A DNA stretch of 64,000 nt from Tolypeutes matacus (lineage: Eukaryota; Chordata; Mammalia; Cingulata; Chlamyphoridae): NCBI GenBank assembly GCA_026826555.1, contig JAKSZT010054335.1, forward strand, positions 4,283,092 to 4,347,091, in the 5' to 3' direction. The translations under genes were made by a program, and so were the position numbers. Positions within the stretch are counted from its first letter, which is position 1. Each line of letters opens with the position of its first letter. The notes beneath the pieces were generated by a model. The model searched no databases and had not been told where the DNA came from. It saw nothing but the letters and a program-made list of their open reading frames with translations. Positions 21,346 through 33,268 of the stretch are shown here, in pieces.

Positions 21346-24044
21346 GTGCCCAGCCAGCACTGGATGCCCGGCTCTCAGCATCTCACTCTCATGGGTGGAA
21401 CGTGCCTGAGAGGTCACAGTCCCAACAAACGGGCATCGGGTCTCCATCCCTCACTGCCACTAAGGCAGCCCACCTCTGGATAGCCCCTCAAGTGAGCCCT
21501 GAGGACTATGCTCAGCTAACACACAGGCTTCCCCCCTTCTTTCTGCGACCAGCACGTGACTCCCCACAGCTTTCTTCGTTCTGTTACAAGCACACTCCTA
21601 GCTGAACCTCTTAAATGACGGTCAGGGCTAGTTGCTCCATCTCCAGTCCCTCCCCACCTTTCCCCTGTTCTTCTCTGTATCATAAGGAGATGAATCCTGC
21701 AAGCTCAGGTGTCTCTGGCAGAGGCTGTATCTCCTCTGCGGCTCCCCCTGCAGCCTCTCCCTCTGTGGCCCCTGGCACCCAGTTCTGAAAACACCTCTCG
21801 GCCCGAGCCCCTCTAGCCTGAGGGTGGGGTGGCTTCCTGCCGTGTCTCCACCCTGGGGCTCCTCGCCCTCTCCTGTTTCCCTTGGCAACTAACTCCTGCC
21901 CGTAGCAAACCCCTCCTTTCAACTACGGGGCCTGGTTCTGGTTTCCCCAGTGGACACGGACTCACCCAGTGTTCTGACCGTTTTAGGTCTCGTCCCACAT
22001 CACGTTCAAGTCCACACCTGATACGGACAGAATTTACATGTGAAAATAGATTTGAACTGAGTTGCAGTTGACTAGCTAATAAAATGTTAAATTGTGTAGC
22101 TGTTTAATGATCTATGTGTTAATTTCAAATATAATTTTCTTTGTGCATATTGAAGCTAATATATATATACATATATTAGCAGCCCTTGGAACATTTTTGC
22201 ATCAAAATCTTTACCAGGTAGAGCAAATGGCTCTGATCATGGTGACTGCAGTGGACAAAGTGCCCTCAATAAGGGAAACTCGGGTGAAAAGAAACCCAAA
22301 GATAAAGGTGCTTATTGTCGGGTGCCAGTTTTCCCAGTTTTCCCAGTGCTTTGCTCCTTTCCCACCCAACCAGAGGAGACCTATCCTTTAAGAAGCCTGG
22401 AGCTCAGCAGGACCATGCATCTGTGGGATGGATTCTCTCTTCTGGCTGAAAAGCAAGAGGCTCTTAAATGTGTCAGTGGAATTCAGATTTTCCAAGCTGC
22501 CCAATCACCATAATAAAATTAAAAGCAAAACTCTGTTGGAAGGTTGCCGAGACTTTAATGCAGGATGTGCACATCCTCCCATCTAAGGAGAAGACAAATA
22601 GCGACTCTGACAGCCCCTTTTTTGCAAATGGATTTGGCTGCTGCCAACTGGGCGAGACTTAGCCTGCTCCTAAGCTTGTGTAGCTCACTCTTGTTCGGGG
22701 AAACTGCCACGCCCTGGAGAAGGAGCCTCTGATGGCAGTACCCAGGCACCAAGTACTGAGCTTTCAACCCATCTGGGCCTTGCAGCCAACTCAGCTGTGG
22801 CCAGAGATCAGTCCTCATCTCAGCCGTGCCCACAGTCCATCTAGTCCAACCGGATGAGGAGCTGTGGCTTGGTACATGGGGCAGTGGCCAGCACGCTGGG
22901 GCCGCTGGGTCTTGGTATGGCACGCCCTCCAGCCTGACCACTTGTCCCCACCCACAGGTGGAGAAGCTGATCCTGAGAGTCTCCCTGCCCCAACCCACTG
23001 GGGACAGCAGTGGGAACGGAGACCAAGCCTCTTGGTTCGACACCTCACAATGATTTGAGAAGAGTTTGGTCATTGTATAATGTGCATTTACGTAATGGGG
23101 AGTGGCCCATCTGAGCAAAGAGGTAGATCATATCAGCCAGGGCCCAAAGAGCCAGGCTATGAGAGGTGCTTGAGACATACCGGGATGGAAAAAATCCTGT
23201 TTGCCAGGATTTCCAGGGAGCAAAGATGCCCAGTGGCATGCGTTTGGAAGGAATCTTTGGAATGATGCTATGCTCCCTGGGACATGCTTTGGCAGCCAGG
23301 AGGCTGGCACAGGTGGCCCCTCAGTAATTTATTGACAAAATGCTTGAGATGTACCAGAGAGTCTCTAGACTCTCTCCCAGGGTGGGTGGTCTCCTGAAAG
23401 GAATGGCCTCTGGTTTAGCCGAGTGGGGGGTGCAAGGCCCTCTTTCTTCCTCTTTCCCACTGCAGAGCTCAACTCCTCCCCTAAGTCATTGTTGAAGTAA
23501 TATGTACAGAGAACCCTACCGTGGGGACCCCATTCTTCGCCGTCCAAGAGCACCCCTCTATCTAGGCCAAGCATGGCTGGCTTAATCTGTCTGGCTTAAC
23601 TTTCCTTATCTGGGAAACAAGGAACTAGGGCTCAGGAAGCCCTGCCTGGAGCCTGTCCCTGAAACCAGGTGAGAAGTGTTTGTGGGATCCCAAGAGGCTG
23701 GGGGTGAGAGCGAAAGCAAACAGGGAAAACCCGCGTGCACAGAGCATGCCCGACCCCGGGTGTCCAGCCTTACAGCAGGGGTCCCCCTTGGCGCTCAGTC
23801 CCCAACGAGCAAGCCCCTCCCACATCCGGGCTGTCCCCATTTCACAGATGAGAAAACGGCTGGAGGGAAGGGCGCTGGTCTGAAGCCAGCGAGGGCCGAA
23901 GGGGCTGGCAGGGTGGGCTCGCTGGCCGCAGGCCCTCAGGGTGGGTTTCTCTCCTCGAGTTGACGCCCCTGGATGCCCCACTGCCGGGAAAGGCCTGCAG
24001 AAGCACCCCCTGCCCAGGGAGCCTGCCCGGCTTCCCTGTGCGCC
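21346..24044. other. No recognised gene or named repeat
   Basis: About 2.7 kb of mostly unique DNA. An AT-rich palindrome lies at 22,155-22,180. The minus strand carries a 187-codon frame (22,555-23,118) and the plus strand overlapping frames of 60-77 codons; none shows a domain. AT-richer parts at 22,040-22,210 and 22,480-22,570 resemble non-coding unique DNA. A short MIR-like phrase, 'ccatttcacagatgagaaaa', sits at about 23,838. Confidence 0.5.
22155..22180. repeat. AT-rich inverted repeat (palindrome)
   Basis: Perfect 10-bp arms gctaatatat and atatattagc are separated by a six-base atatac spacer. The fold would be a short hairpin or cruciform. It stands alone in a TA-rich stretch and may be chance. 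Confidence 0.8.
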
Positions 24045-24235
24045 GCAGCCAAATGGAGTAAGTGCAGTATTGATGAATTGCAGTTTTGGGGGGAATACAC
24101 ACTCACCCTGATGTTTTACCACTAATGCATTAAGAAGCTGAACCAGCAATAAGAACAGAATGCACTTCAAACGCAGCGGACTTTCCAGCTAGCGAGGTCT
24201 GATGTACAGCCATTACCCCTGGCAGGAGGCAGCCC
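24045..24235. promoter_or_regulatory. Candidate conserved non-coding element next to CpG-rich DNA
   Basis: A unique, AT-richer block within GC-rich DNA. It contains the palindrome taatgcatta (24,123-24,132), which joins two TAAT homeodomain cores. A minus-strand frame that looks like a hydrophobic leader lies here but has no ATG; it opens with TTG at 24,170. Conservation cannot be tested from this window, so the call is a guess from composition. Confidence 0.2.
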
Positions 24236-24545
24236 CCTGCAGCCCACGCCGCGGCCTGACCTCCAGGGCGCTGTCCTTGCTTGTTTCTCTTCTGGGGGAG
24301 CAGGTGCCCCTCGGCTCGCGCGCCCTTCTGAGGGGGACATGTGCAGAGGGGGGTGGGGGGCGCTGCTGGCCCCGACCTGCTCGGGAGGGGACGTGGCCCC
24401 TGGCCTCTGGCCCTCCTGCGGCCCCGGGCCTGGACGCCAGCCCTCCCCGGAGCGGCCCTTGCCCTCGCCCGGCTGGTGGTGCAGATTGGGGCGCTGGCTC
24501 CCTCACTCACCGGCCCAGGAAGAGCTGGCCGCACGCTCCTGTTGG
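24236..24545. promoter_or_regulatory. Candidate CpG island
   Basis: About 310 bp with GC near 70% by eye and roughly 25 CpG, including the cluster in 'ctcggctcgcgcgccc'. The observed/expected CpG ratio is near 0.6 by hand count, at the usual threshold. It could mark an unseen promoter, or simply be GC-rich DNA. Overlapping open frames of 78-143 codons on both strands fit the composition. Confidence 0.45.
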
Positions 24546-24647
24546 GGGCTCAGCTTTTTTTCATTTGCCAAATAAGGAAACGGAATTGGACAGTTTCTAA
24601 AAGCCTTGCAGATGTGGGAGTTCTCCACTCCCTCCCCCCGCTCGCTG

Positions 24648-24733
24648 CGTTTCCTCCTCCTCCTCTCCCCTTCCTCCTCCTCCTGCCTCTTCCTCCTCCT
24701 CTCCCTCTCCTCCTCCTTCTTCTTCTTCTCCCA
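24648..24733 (+). repeat. (TCC)n / pyrimidine tract
   Basis: About 85 bp of TCC, CTCC and TTC triplets with few interruptions. It is nearly free of purines on the plus strand. Leucine- and serine-rich frames over it are repeat artefacts. Confidence 0.95.
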
Positions 24734-25214
24734 AACAGTTTTATCCTGGCAGTCTTGTCAAAAGTGCTCTAGATGCACTGACAGGGACAAAAATTACCCG
24801 ATAAAAAAACCCAAGAACCTCTTTAAAAAGTGCTTCTTCAGTGCTCGGATGTCAATAATGAACGCTTAGGATGGCATCGGGAAGGGAGCTGGCATTTTCA
24901 GAATTTATACTAAGATACATATGCAGGAGAGCGGTGGGGGGCTTCGCCGCAGCTGGGGGTGGGCAGGGGCTGCCCGCACACTGGCCATCCCGGGACGGAG
25001 AGCTCCCTCCTTCCCCTCTTCTCTCTCAGAGCTCTGGGCCTGTGCGGCGCCACCCCTGGGCTCTCCCAGCCCCCTCCACGGCCGCCCGCTGCCTCTGGGG
25101 CCCCCGAGCCAAGGGGCCCCTGCCCTGGAAAGGCGCCTCCCGCTTGGCAAGCCCAGCACCGGGACATGAGGTGGCGGTCAAGGGCGCTTAGGTGTGGCTG
25201 TCCATTCGCTCTTA
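24734..25214. other. No recognised feature
   Basis: The first 190 bp are AT-richer and unique; the rest (24,930-25,190) is GC-rich with moderate CpG. Overlapping open frames of about 80-106 codons in at least four frames are composition-driven. Confidence 0.5.
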
Positions 25215-25600
25215 TTCTTTAGCTTTTTACCTTGAGAACAGGATATTGCAAAAGTAATATAAACCCCATACAGAGAATTCCAACATTCTTCTATTCCCCG
25301 AGATAGCCAGGTCCACCAATTTTAACATTTTGCCTCATTTGCCTTGTAATTAATCTGTCTGTCTATCTATCTGACTGGTTATCCGTCCATTTCCTGAAAG
25401 CTTGAGCCTAGGGTGTCTGCACTGTGCTCCTTGAACTCTGACCACTGCCACGTACACTTCCTGACAGCAAGGGGGTCCCCACGCAACCACCAAGGAAAGC
25501 TACCGTCGATACAGGCTATCAGTCTATGTTCCGGCTTTTTCACATGTCCCCATAATGTCCCTTGGAGCCTTTTCTCCTCCCTTGCTAGCTCCCATCCAGG
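25215..25600 (-). mobile_element. L1 3' UTR, antisense
   Basis: 'aaagtaatataaacccca', 'tacagagaattccaacattc' and 'accaattttaacattttgcc' follow the antisense 3' UTR of old L1s. A (TCTG/TCTA) microsatellite-like run lies at about 25,352-25,375. The distal limit is uncertain. Confidence 0.6.
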
Positions 25601-28600
25601 ATCGTGCAGTGCCTTTAACTGCGGCTGCTCTCTTCAGTTGCTGGTTCCCTTTCCCACTGTGGGAGCATAAATACAACATAAGCTTTCCCCCTCAACGCTC
25701 CCAGGCACTCCCGCTCGCGGGATTGTGGTACCTCACCACCTTCCATTACCAAGGCCTTCCCCTCTGCCCAGACAAACCCCACACCCCTTATGCAGGGACC
25801 CCTTGCCCTGCCCCGGCGCCCTGTCCTCTCCGCTCCGCCTCCAGGGGCCTGTCCTCCCATATCTCCTTTGTAGTCACTCATGCCTTGGTTTGATGCTGTT
25901 TGTGGGGCTTAGTGCTGGGCACTTCCTTGGAGGCAGGCGTGGGGGGCTCGAAGGAAGCATCTAGAGGGCTGGAGGGCAGCCCTGGACCCCCGGAAGCTCA
26001 GAGTCCTGCGCGGGAGAAGGACAAGTGGGCTGTGACTGCCCAGTGCCCTGGGGGGGTGCAGAGTTCAGGTCAGGATGCCGAGGGAGCCCCGAGCAGGGGG
26101 CTGGGGTATGCTCGAGGGCGGCTCAGAAGACCCGGAGCTGAGGGGGAGCTGGTCAGCTGAGCAGGTGTCAGGGGCAGCCCAGGGGGTCCTGCGTGTGCGA
26201 CTGCGTGGGGGCTCGAGGCCACAGCTGGACCCACAGCGTGGGAGGGAGGCCGGGAGAGGGCGCTGGACAGACCGGCAGGCGCAGGCCCCACGGCGGCCGG
26301 TTCCCCGCCGTAGAGCCTAGAGCTGAAGGCTCTGTAGCAGGAGGGACCTGAGAAAACGGACTGCGTGCCGCGGCGTGTCCAAACACGGCATCCCGCCCAT
26401 GCCCCAACCAGCCCCAGAAGCCTACCCAGCCTGCTGGTTGACCCCATCCCACCCCGGGCTTGTAAAGCCATGGGATTTGGGAACGTTACTTAATCTCTCT
26501 GCACCCACGTTACCCTCCTGTAACGTGGGGGACCTCAGGGGTGCAGGCGCGGTGCTTGGGCCATAGCAAATGCTCTTACTGCTAGACTCAGTCTGGAAAT
26601 GAAGACAGCGACTTGCCCGAGGGCACTATCAGGATTTGAGTCCTCCTAAGTCCAAACTCCCAGCTCTTTCCCCTGGGGCCCATCACCTGCCCCACCGCCC
26701 TGGACACTCCCGGGGCAACCCAGAGGGTAGTGCTGACGTCGGGAGCTGAGTGGGTGCAGGGGACAGGGTGGGGACGGGGTTGGAGGTGTGTAGGCTGCTG
26801 TCAGGCCAGGCAGTTGCACTCCCAAGGCCATCTCCGCCAGTGGCCAGGCGACAGAGAGGCCAAACCTCTGCGGCCTTCCAGTGACGCTTCCCCAACCACC
26901 CTAACATAGTGGAGCAGGCGGAGTGGAGCAGGCAACCCGGCACCCGCCAGGGTGGGCAGGCGCCCAGCGTCACCTGGAAAGCCGCTGGCTGCTGTCCGCT
27001 CACCTGGCTGCCTCCGTCAGGCAGGACAGGGCATCAGACACCCCCCACCCCCGCCTTCTCTGCCCAAGGGGCCGCTCTCACCCTTCCAACAGTGCCAGGC
27101 GGGGAGGGGTCTTCTCCTGCCCGGGAGCAAGCTCGAGTTCATGGGGCCTCAGAGCTCAGGCCCAGCCGACCGGCAGGTGCCACCAACTCTGTTCCCTCCT
27201 GAGGGCTCTGGGGGGACGCAGGAGGAGCCTGTGTGACAAGCGGGCGGGGGAGCCCTGCTCCCCAGACCTTGGCAAACCCAGTTCCCTCTGCTGGTGAGAG
27301 GAGGGCCCGCGGGAGCACTGCAGGAGAGTGGCAGGCATGGAGCAACGCCGCTACCCCTCTCTTCTCCCACTCCCCATCTCCTGCCAGGGTCTCCCACCAG
27401 CCAAATCCAGCAGGAAGTCAGAGGGCCCGGGGGGTGTGGGGTCCACCTTCCAGAGCGCAGGGCAGGGCTGAGAAGGGCAGAGGCTGGCTCTGGAGATGGG
27501 GTGGCAGGTGGGGTGGCCTATGGATGACCAGCAGCTGGTGGCATCTAGGACTGTGGAGAAGGACCCACAAGGCAGGTTCACAGTCATCTCGGCACCCCAC
27601 GTCCTCTTCCTCTCGGGGTACTCCCAGTGGTCTCTGAAGGGTGCAGAGTGGGGTCTCCACCACTTCTGTTCACAGGGCCCGGCAGGTGATGGAGACTGAG
27701 CTGAACAGACGCTGAGCTGGATCCCTGCCAGGGCCTGTGGGCAAGGGGCTCCCTCCGTTAGTGGCCAGGAAGGGGGTGCTGAGGCCTGGCTGCAGTGACC
27801 TTCGCCTGCCCCCAGTTGTGGGATTTGGCTAAGTCTCTGTGCAGGAATGGAAGATTCTGGAAGAGCTCCTCTGCTCGTGGTTGGCGGAAGAATGAGCTGG
27901 GTCGTGAAGGAAAGCCCGCTGACAAGTAGAGGGCGTTTGTCTGCAAGGTGCGGGCAATGCCCCAGTAGATGGCAGGAAGGACGAGTGGAAGATGGGTGTC
28001 ATCTGACCCGCCCTCTGCTCGGGTCATCGTGAAAGAACTTAGCGTGGCCTCGATGCTCAGGTCTCCCCATTTTAATACCCACCCTCCTCCAAAATACCTG
28101 AATGAAGGCCCCCCAAGCCTGAATCACTGGGACACTTCAGGGTATACAAAATCAGAAATGCAAATTCCATTGTGGTTTTTGGTACCTAACTTGAAAAACT
28201 TGAGAAACAAAGACAGCGGTGGGTGGGCCCTCGAGGCTGGGAGACCTCCCCTGAGGACCCCGCAGAGCCTCAGAGGGGAAGGACTTGGGGTGCATGGGGA
28301 TGTGCAGCCCGTTAGGTCTGGAGGCCCCAGGCCAGGCCAGGCCCCAGCAGCCTCAGGAGGGTGTTCAGGGGCAGTTCCCAGGAGCCGAGGACTGGGCGGT
28401 CCTCCCCAAAGGCCGCGCTGCCCTGACACGGGGCCTCAGCGTGCCTTCAGGGGAGCGGAATTGAATTTCCCATTAACTCCATGGGAGCTCAGAGGCTAAT
28501 TTCATTTATTTCTTAAAGAAAAATAAGATGTTTCTTGCATAGCTGTGGTAGCAAGTTTAAAAGCCTTGCATGTTTACTGCACGCTGCCTGCCCTAGACCC

Positions 28601-28694
28601 CCTGCTCCTGCAGGGAATCAGCAGAGAGTGGTGAGTTCAGAACCCTGACTGTGCCATTCCAGCGTCTTCCAGCTTACTGGTCAGGTACCCTTGC
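25601..28694. other. GC-rich DNA; only small MIR fragments recognised
   Basis: About 3 kb of GC-rich sequence with no gene that I can support. A MIR-like sense piece (about 26,460-26,560, 'gggaacgttacttaatctct') and an antisense piece (about 26,598-26,650, 'cagcgacttgcccgagggca') lie close together. Many open frames of 60-176 codons occur in all frames. An AT-richer unique block lies at 28,440-28,580. Confidence 0.5.
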
Positions 28695-28924
28695 TCAGTG
28701 GGCTGCATGGTGTGCCCCCCCAAAGTCATGTCCACTGGGAACCTCAGAATGTGCCTTATTTGGAAATAGAGTCTTTGCAGCTGTAATGAGTTCAGATGAG
28801 GTTATACAGATTGAGGTAGGCCCTAAACCCAATGACTGGTCTTATAAGAAGGGGAGAGGAAATAGAAGAGCTAAAACTCTAAACCCTTAGAAGACAGCAC
28901 AGGGGCACACCTTCATGACCTGGG
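28695..28924 (+). mobile_element. MLT1-like LTR fragment, sense
   Basis: 'cctcagaatgtgccttattt' then 'ggaaatagagtctttgcagc', 'tgtaatgagttcagatgagg' and 'cttataagaaggggag' is the classic sense order of this old LTR type. It is cut short by the L1 3' end that follows. Confidence 0.75.
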
Positions 28925-29935
28925 ATTTGGTCATGAATTCTTAGATAGTACACCACCAACAAAAGAAACAATAGATAAATTCGACATCATAAAATTTTAA
29001 AAGTTAGGACATCAAAGGGCATTCTCGGGAAAGTGAAAAGACGTCCTACAAAATGGGAGAAAATAGCTGTGATCCATGTATGGGATAAGGGCTTAATATC
29101 CAGAATATATTAAAAAAACTTTTACAACATAACAACCAAAAGACCAATAATCCAATTACAAAACAGACAAAGGACTTGAACAGACATTTTCCCAAAGAAG
29201 AAACACAAACGGCCAATAAGCATATGAGAAAAATGCTCAACATCATTAGCCCTTAGGGAAATGCAAATCAAAACCATGAGATACCATTTCACAACCACAA
29301 GGATGGCTATTATTTAAAAAACAGAAATGGAAAATAAGTGTCCGAGAGGCTGTAGGGAAACTGGAACCCTAGTGCATTGTTGGTGGGAATGTAAAATGTT
29401 GTAGCCACTGTGGAAAGCAACATGGTGGTCCCTCAAAAAGGCTGAGTATCGAATCACCATATGACCCAGCAATTCCACTTCTAGGTATATACCCAAAGAA
29501 AGTGAACACAGGATCTCAGAGAGATAATTGTACACGGATGTTTATTGCAGTATTATTCACAACAGGTGAAAAATTATTATCCCACAAAACGTGGAAACAA
29601 CCCAAGTGCCCATCAATGAATGAATAATTTAAAAAGCGTGGTACAGACATACAGTGGCATACTGTTCAGCCCAAGAGAATGAGGTGCTGAGACCCACTGC
29701 AGCATGGAAGAACCTGGAAAACATTAAGCTTAGTGAAATAAACAAGGCACATAAGGACACGTATTATAGGATGGTACTTATAAGAGATGTCTAGAAAAAG
29801 CAAATTTGTAGAGACAAAAAGTAGAGGTTATAAGGAAATGTGGGGGGAGAGAGGGGAAGGGGACGTGTATGGTATATGTGTGGTGGATGTGGAGTGTGTG
29901 TAAATAATAAATTAATTTAAAAAATAAAAAGCAGA
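28925..29935 (+). mobile_element. 5'-truncated L1 3' end, sense
   Basis: ORF2 C-terminal blocks occur in order: 'acatcaaagggcattctc', 'aaaatgggagaaaatag', 'gataagggcttaatatccag', 'ggacttgaacagacattttc', 'gaaatgcaaatcaaaacc', 'catatgacccagcaattcca' and 'gcccatcaatgaatgaataa'. A short 3' part ends in an A-rich tail near 29,935. Frames are broken; it is a dead copy. Confidence 0.9.
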
Positions 29936-30719
29936 GGAGAGGCACACAGAGATGCCGGGGAAGGCCACTGGGATGGGGGCAGATGTTGGAGAGATGTAAG
30001 GTAAGGAACCCCAAGGATGCTTTTTCCTTTATCATATGACAATTTTATTTAATAACTCTATCCATGAAATATATAATTTTCAACTGAAAAGCAGATTCTG
30101 GGATTGAAGAGGCTTAGGAAATAACTTCTTTTTGCAACGATGGCAGAGCTAAGAATAAACATTTCCTCCTGGGCCAAGCGTCTCTGGAGCCTATTCAGCC
30201 TCTTCTCCACATTCAAACTGCACCGAGTCTACTGCGGATGCCCCCTGAGGCTGCACGTCCTGTCCCAGCGTGATGGGGGCGTCCAGCAAGTAGGCTGGAG
30301 ACAGCATCTTGGCTGCTGCTCATCGTCCAGGGAGCGAACAGGGCGAGGGGCCGTGACCCCCACATGCCGCCCAGGGCGGCAGCCAAGGTCTTCAGCGTCT
30401 CCAAGGACCAGTTCGAGCTTTCGGCTCAGGCGCTCACAGACCACCCCTGCCCCACGCTTCCCCAGCACCAGGTCGTGGGGCCTGGCTGCGTGGACTAAGA
30501 GCCACCGCAGTCCACGCTGGTACCTCCACCCACGTGGCGCATTTGAGAGTCACGTGTTCTCCCAGGTTCCCAACTGCGAGGGCCAACTGGTCCTTGAGAC
30601 AGCCAAGTCCAGAGAGCCGGGAGGACGTCCAGGAGCCTCTGCTGTACGCAGAGAGGTGATCCTTCAGGCGCTGACAGTGCACCATGGCTCCAAGGCCACT
30701 TGCTGCATTGCCAGGGAGT
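29936..30719. other. No recognised feature; 196-codon open frame not supported
   Basis: A plus-strand frame from ATG at 30,140 runs 196 codons to 30,730. Its sequence has no signal peptide, membrane segment or domain that I recognise, and minus-strand frames of 113-146 codons overlap its second half. The composition is GC-rich, so long frames are expected. It enters an LTR-like repeat at its end. Confidence 0.5.
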
Positions 30720-30910
30720 CCCAGAGTTAGGAAGGAGCAAGGAAGGATCCTCCCTAGAGCCTTCGGGGGAAGCATGTCCTACTGACACCCCAGTACAGGC
30801 CTTCCCGCCTGCAGAACAACGAGAGGATAAACTGCTGCTGTTTGAAGTCCTGGTCTGTGGTCGTTTGCCACGGCCACCCCAGGCTAACTTATCTAACCAA
30901 GCAGTTTTGA
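30720..30910 (+). mobile_element. MLT1-like LTR 3' fragment, sense
   Basis: 'gagccttcgggggaagcatg' followed by 'gcagaacaacgagaggataa' and 'ctgctgctgtttgaagtcc' follows the 3' half of old MaLR LTRs, where a donor phrase like 'agaactgtgagaggataa' is usual. High divergence. Confidence 0.55.
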
Positions 30911-31423
30911 ACCTGGGGAGCGGAAGGTTTGTCAACGGTGTACTGACATGGACAGCGTCGGCGATTATAAAAACGGTCCTGCTTGTCCACCCCTCTCTGG
31001 AGTCTCCTCCTCCGCTTTTCCCTGGATGGGCGTGTGGCTTGCTTCAGTTCTTAGCATGTAGCAGAGCCGGTCTCGAACCCGATGGGAGCCAGGGCTCGGC
31101 CAGGGCACAGCGCTTCCTGCCCCTCCCTCTCTGCTCTCCCCGCACAGGGGCTTCTCCTCCACCGCTCCGGCCTTTCCCTGAATCTGATGAGGCTGCTTCT
31201 GCGTCAGCCCTGAAGGCCATGTCCTAGGCAGGGTTCCCCCAAAGCAGGGGAGAGGTGAGGATCTGTGTGAGTGTCATTTGTTACACTGGAAAAAAAGTGG
31301 GGAAATGGGACCTAGAAGGGAACAGACCAAGCAAGGACGCAAGGGTGTGGGGGGCTGGGCGTGGAGGTGACACCTCACAGTGTCCCTGTCGGAGACCAGG
31401 GCCCCCATGGGTCCTTGTTTGTT
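30911..31423. other. No recognised feature
   Basis: Unique GC-rich sequence. A 175-codon plus-strand frame (30,700-31,227) begins in the LTR fragment and has no domain. Confidence 0.5.
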
Positions 31424-31655
31424 GAGTTAGAGCCTGGGCTCCAGCTTCAAGGCCTGACTCTTCCATGTTCTAGCTGTGTGAGCTTGGGCTGGTTGTTCAA
31501 CCTCTCTGTGCCTTTGTTTCATCATCTGTAAAATGAGGATAATGAGTATAATAACTTCATGGATTAAATGTGTTCATAGACACAGAGTAAAACAATGCAC
31601 TGCATATAATGAGCAGTCAGCACCATGTAACTTTCAGCTGCTATTATTAATCATG
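31424..31655 (+). mobile_element. MIR SINE, sense
   Basis: 'ttctagctgtgtgagcttgg', then 'caacctctctgtgcctttgt' and 'ttcatcatctgtaaaatgag', is the sense MIR core in the expected order, followed by the 3' part with 'gtaactttcagctgctatta'. Confidence 0.93.
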
Positions 31656-33033
31656 AAAATAAAAGGTCTCTTTATTTGAATTTGTAGGTCATCAATAGTT
31701 TTCTTCTCTAAAACTGCTTTGGGTGAGCAGACAAAACTTCCCGCCTCAAACAAATGAAAGTTTGTACCCCCTTCCCCGAATTGGCGAAAGATGGGACATA
31801 GGTGGAACCAGGGGCTGGTCTCTAAGGCCGAGTCTCCTTTGGGCTGAGGTTTTGAAGGTGACTCTACAGACAGGGCAGGGCCCGTGCTCGCTTGCTGCTA
31901 AGCTCTGGGAACGAGGACACTTGGAAAACCAAGGGGGAGGGGGCTGTCTGCAATCACGGGCTTCTGGTGGGGGCAGCCCCTGCCCTTCCCGTCCCAGGGG
32001 CTGTGCCCGCCGGGCAGAGCTCCGCTCTCCTCCCGTGCCAGCAGGAGGCTGCAGGCTGAGGTGGTCTCTGCAGAGAGCAGGCAGTGGAGAGGTGAGCGTG
32101 TTTATTGATTTAGTAATTCACACGCCCTTCTCTGGGTAGATTTCCTTCCCGGAGATTCGGAGAGCAGCAGCCAGCTGCAGGGAGGAGAGGAGCCGGCCAG
32201 GGTGGGCCCCGGGGCGGGAGAGGAGAGGAGAGGGAGGCCGCAGGCCCAGCCCAGGCCTGGGAGGGCGCCAGGGGCGCGGCAGGGGGCCTCCACTTCCCTG
32301 CGGTCTGGGAGGCTGCCCCTCCAGCCCCCAGCTCCCTGCAGAGGGGAAGCCACCCCCAGCTGCCTGAAGCCACCCCCCGCGCCAGGCCTCCTGGAGCTGG
32401 AGAGAACGGCCTCGTGCCCGGGCAGGGGCAGGCACCCAGTGACCCTTCCCAGACGGCCCCCAGGGCCACCCCAGCTCCAGAGCCCCCTCCGTACAGCCCC
32501 GCTCCCTGCCCCTCAGCCCCCAGGGTGGACCCAGACCCCTCCGCTGCCCTCAGCGTCTGCCCGGGCCTCGGGGGTCTCGGGCCCCTCTCTGGCTGGAGTT
32601 GCCAGGCAAAGCCACGGGGGCGGTGTGGCTCTTGGCTTTTCGTGGCAAGGCCCGTTTTTAGAGGGAGGTTTCTCTACAGTGCCGTGTGGGAAGAGCCAGG
32701 AGGCCAGGCCCACCTGGCCAGGCCCTCTGCAGTTCCTCATCCACTTCACGTCCCCCTCACTGGCCCCAGGGCGACCTGGCCCCAGGCTCCTCCCATGAGG
32801 GAGAGAGCTCCGCCCCCTCTTTCCGCTCAGGTGTCACAGCTCCGGCCCCACCTGCCGTTGGAAGGGGGCTGGCAGAGCCGGGCACGCCCAGTGGTCCACC
32901 TTTTCCTTCCTCCACATCTCTTCACGTCCCATCCCAGCCACGAACTCGCCCAAGGTGAAGAGTTGACCACACATTGGTGTGCTGGGCTTGGAGAGCAGGA
33001 GGAGAGCACAGCCCAGACGGCCTGCCTCACAGA
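31656..33033. other. GC-rich DNA without recognised gene
   Basis: About 1.4 kb, mostly C-rich on the plus strand from 32,100. Frames of 119-292 codons occur; the longest (32,414-33,292) runs into the CTTCC repeat and is proline/serine-rich only because of composition. I cannot support a gene. Confidence 0.5.
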
Positions 33034-33268
33034 CCTCCTTCCTCCCTCCTTCCTTCCCTCTTCCCTTCCTTCCATCTTTCCTTCCTTCCTTCCACCCTTC
33101 CCTCTTTCCCTCCCTCCCTCCTTCCTTCCCTCTTTCTTTCCTTCCTTCCATCTTTCCTTCCTCCCTCCTTCCTTCCTTCCTACCTTCCTTCCTTCCTTCC
33201 TTCCTTCCTTCCTTCCTTCCTTCCTTCCCTCCCTCCCACCTTCCTTCCTTCCCTCCTTCCTTCCCTCC
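33034..33268 (+). repeat. (CTTCC)n / (TTCC)n pyrimidine tract
   Basis: About 235 bp almost entirely of C and T on the plus strand, built from TTCC, CTTCC, CCCT and TTTC words, with a purer (TTCC)n core at about 33,165-33,230. The few A bases sit in short 'ccatc' or 'ccacc' breaks. Confidence 0.97.

Noticed and set aside
22555..23118. 187-codon minus-strand frame
   Set aside because: It overlaps plus-strand frames of similar quality, and no domain or signal was seen.
23625..24170. 181-codon minus-strand frame opening with a hydrophobic leader-like stretch
   Set aside because: The first codon is TTG, not ATG, and the frame has a stop shortly upstream without any ATG. A donor-like GTGAGT follows the hydrophobic part, but nothing else supports an exon. 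No domain is seen further on.
30140..30730. 196-codon plus-strand frame with an ATG start
   Set aside because: There is no recognised domain. Long minus-strand frames overlap its second half, the DNA is GC-rich, and its end enters an old LTR fragment.
33034..33268. CRISPR-like or other spaced direct repeats
   Set aside because: It is a simple pyrimidine microsatellite in a mammal-like genome; there are no spacers.
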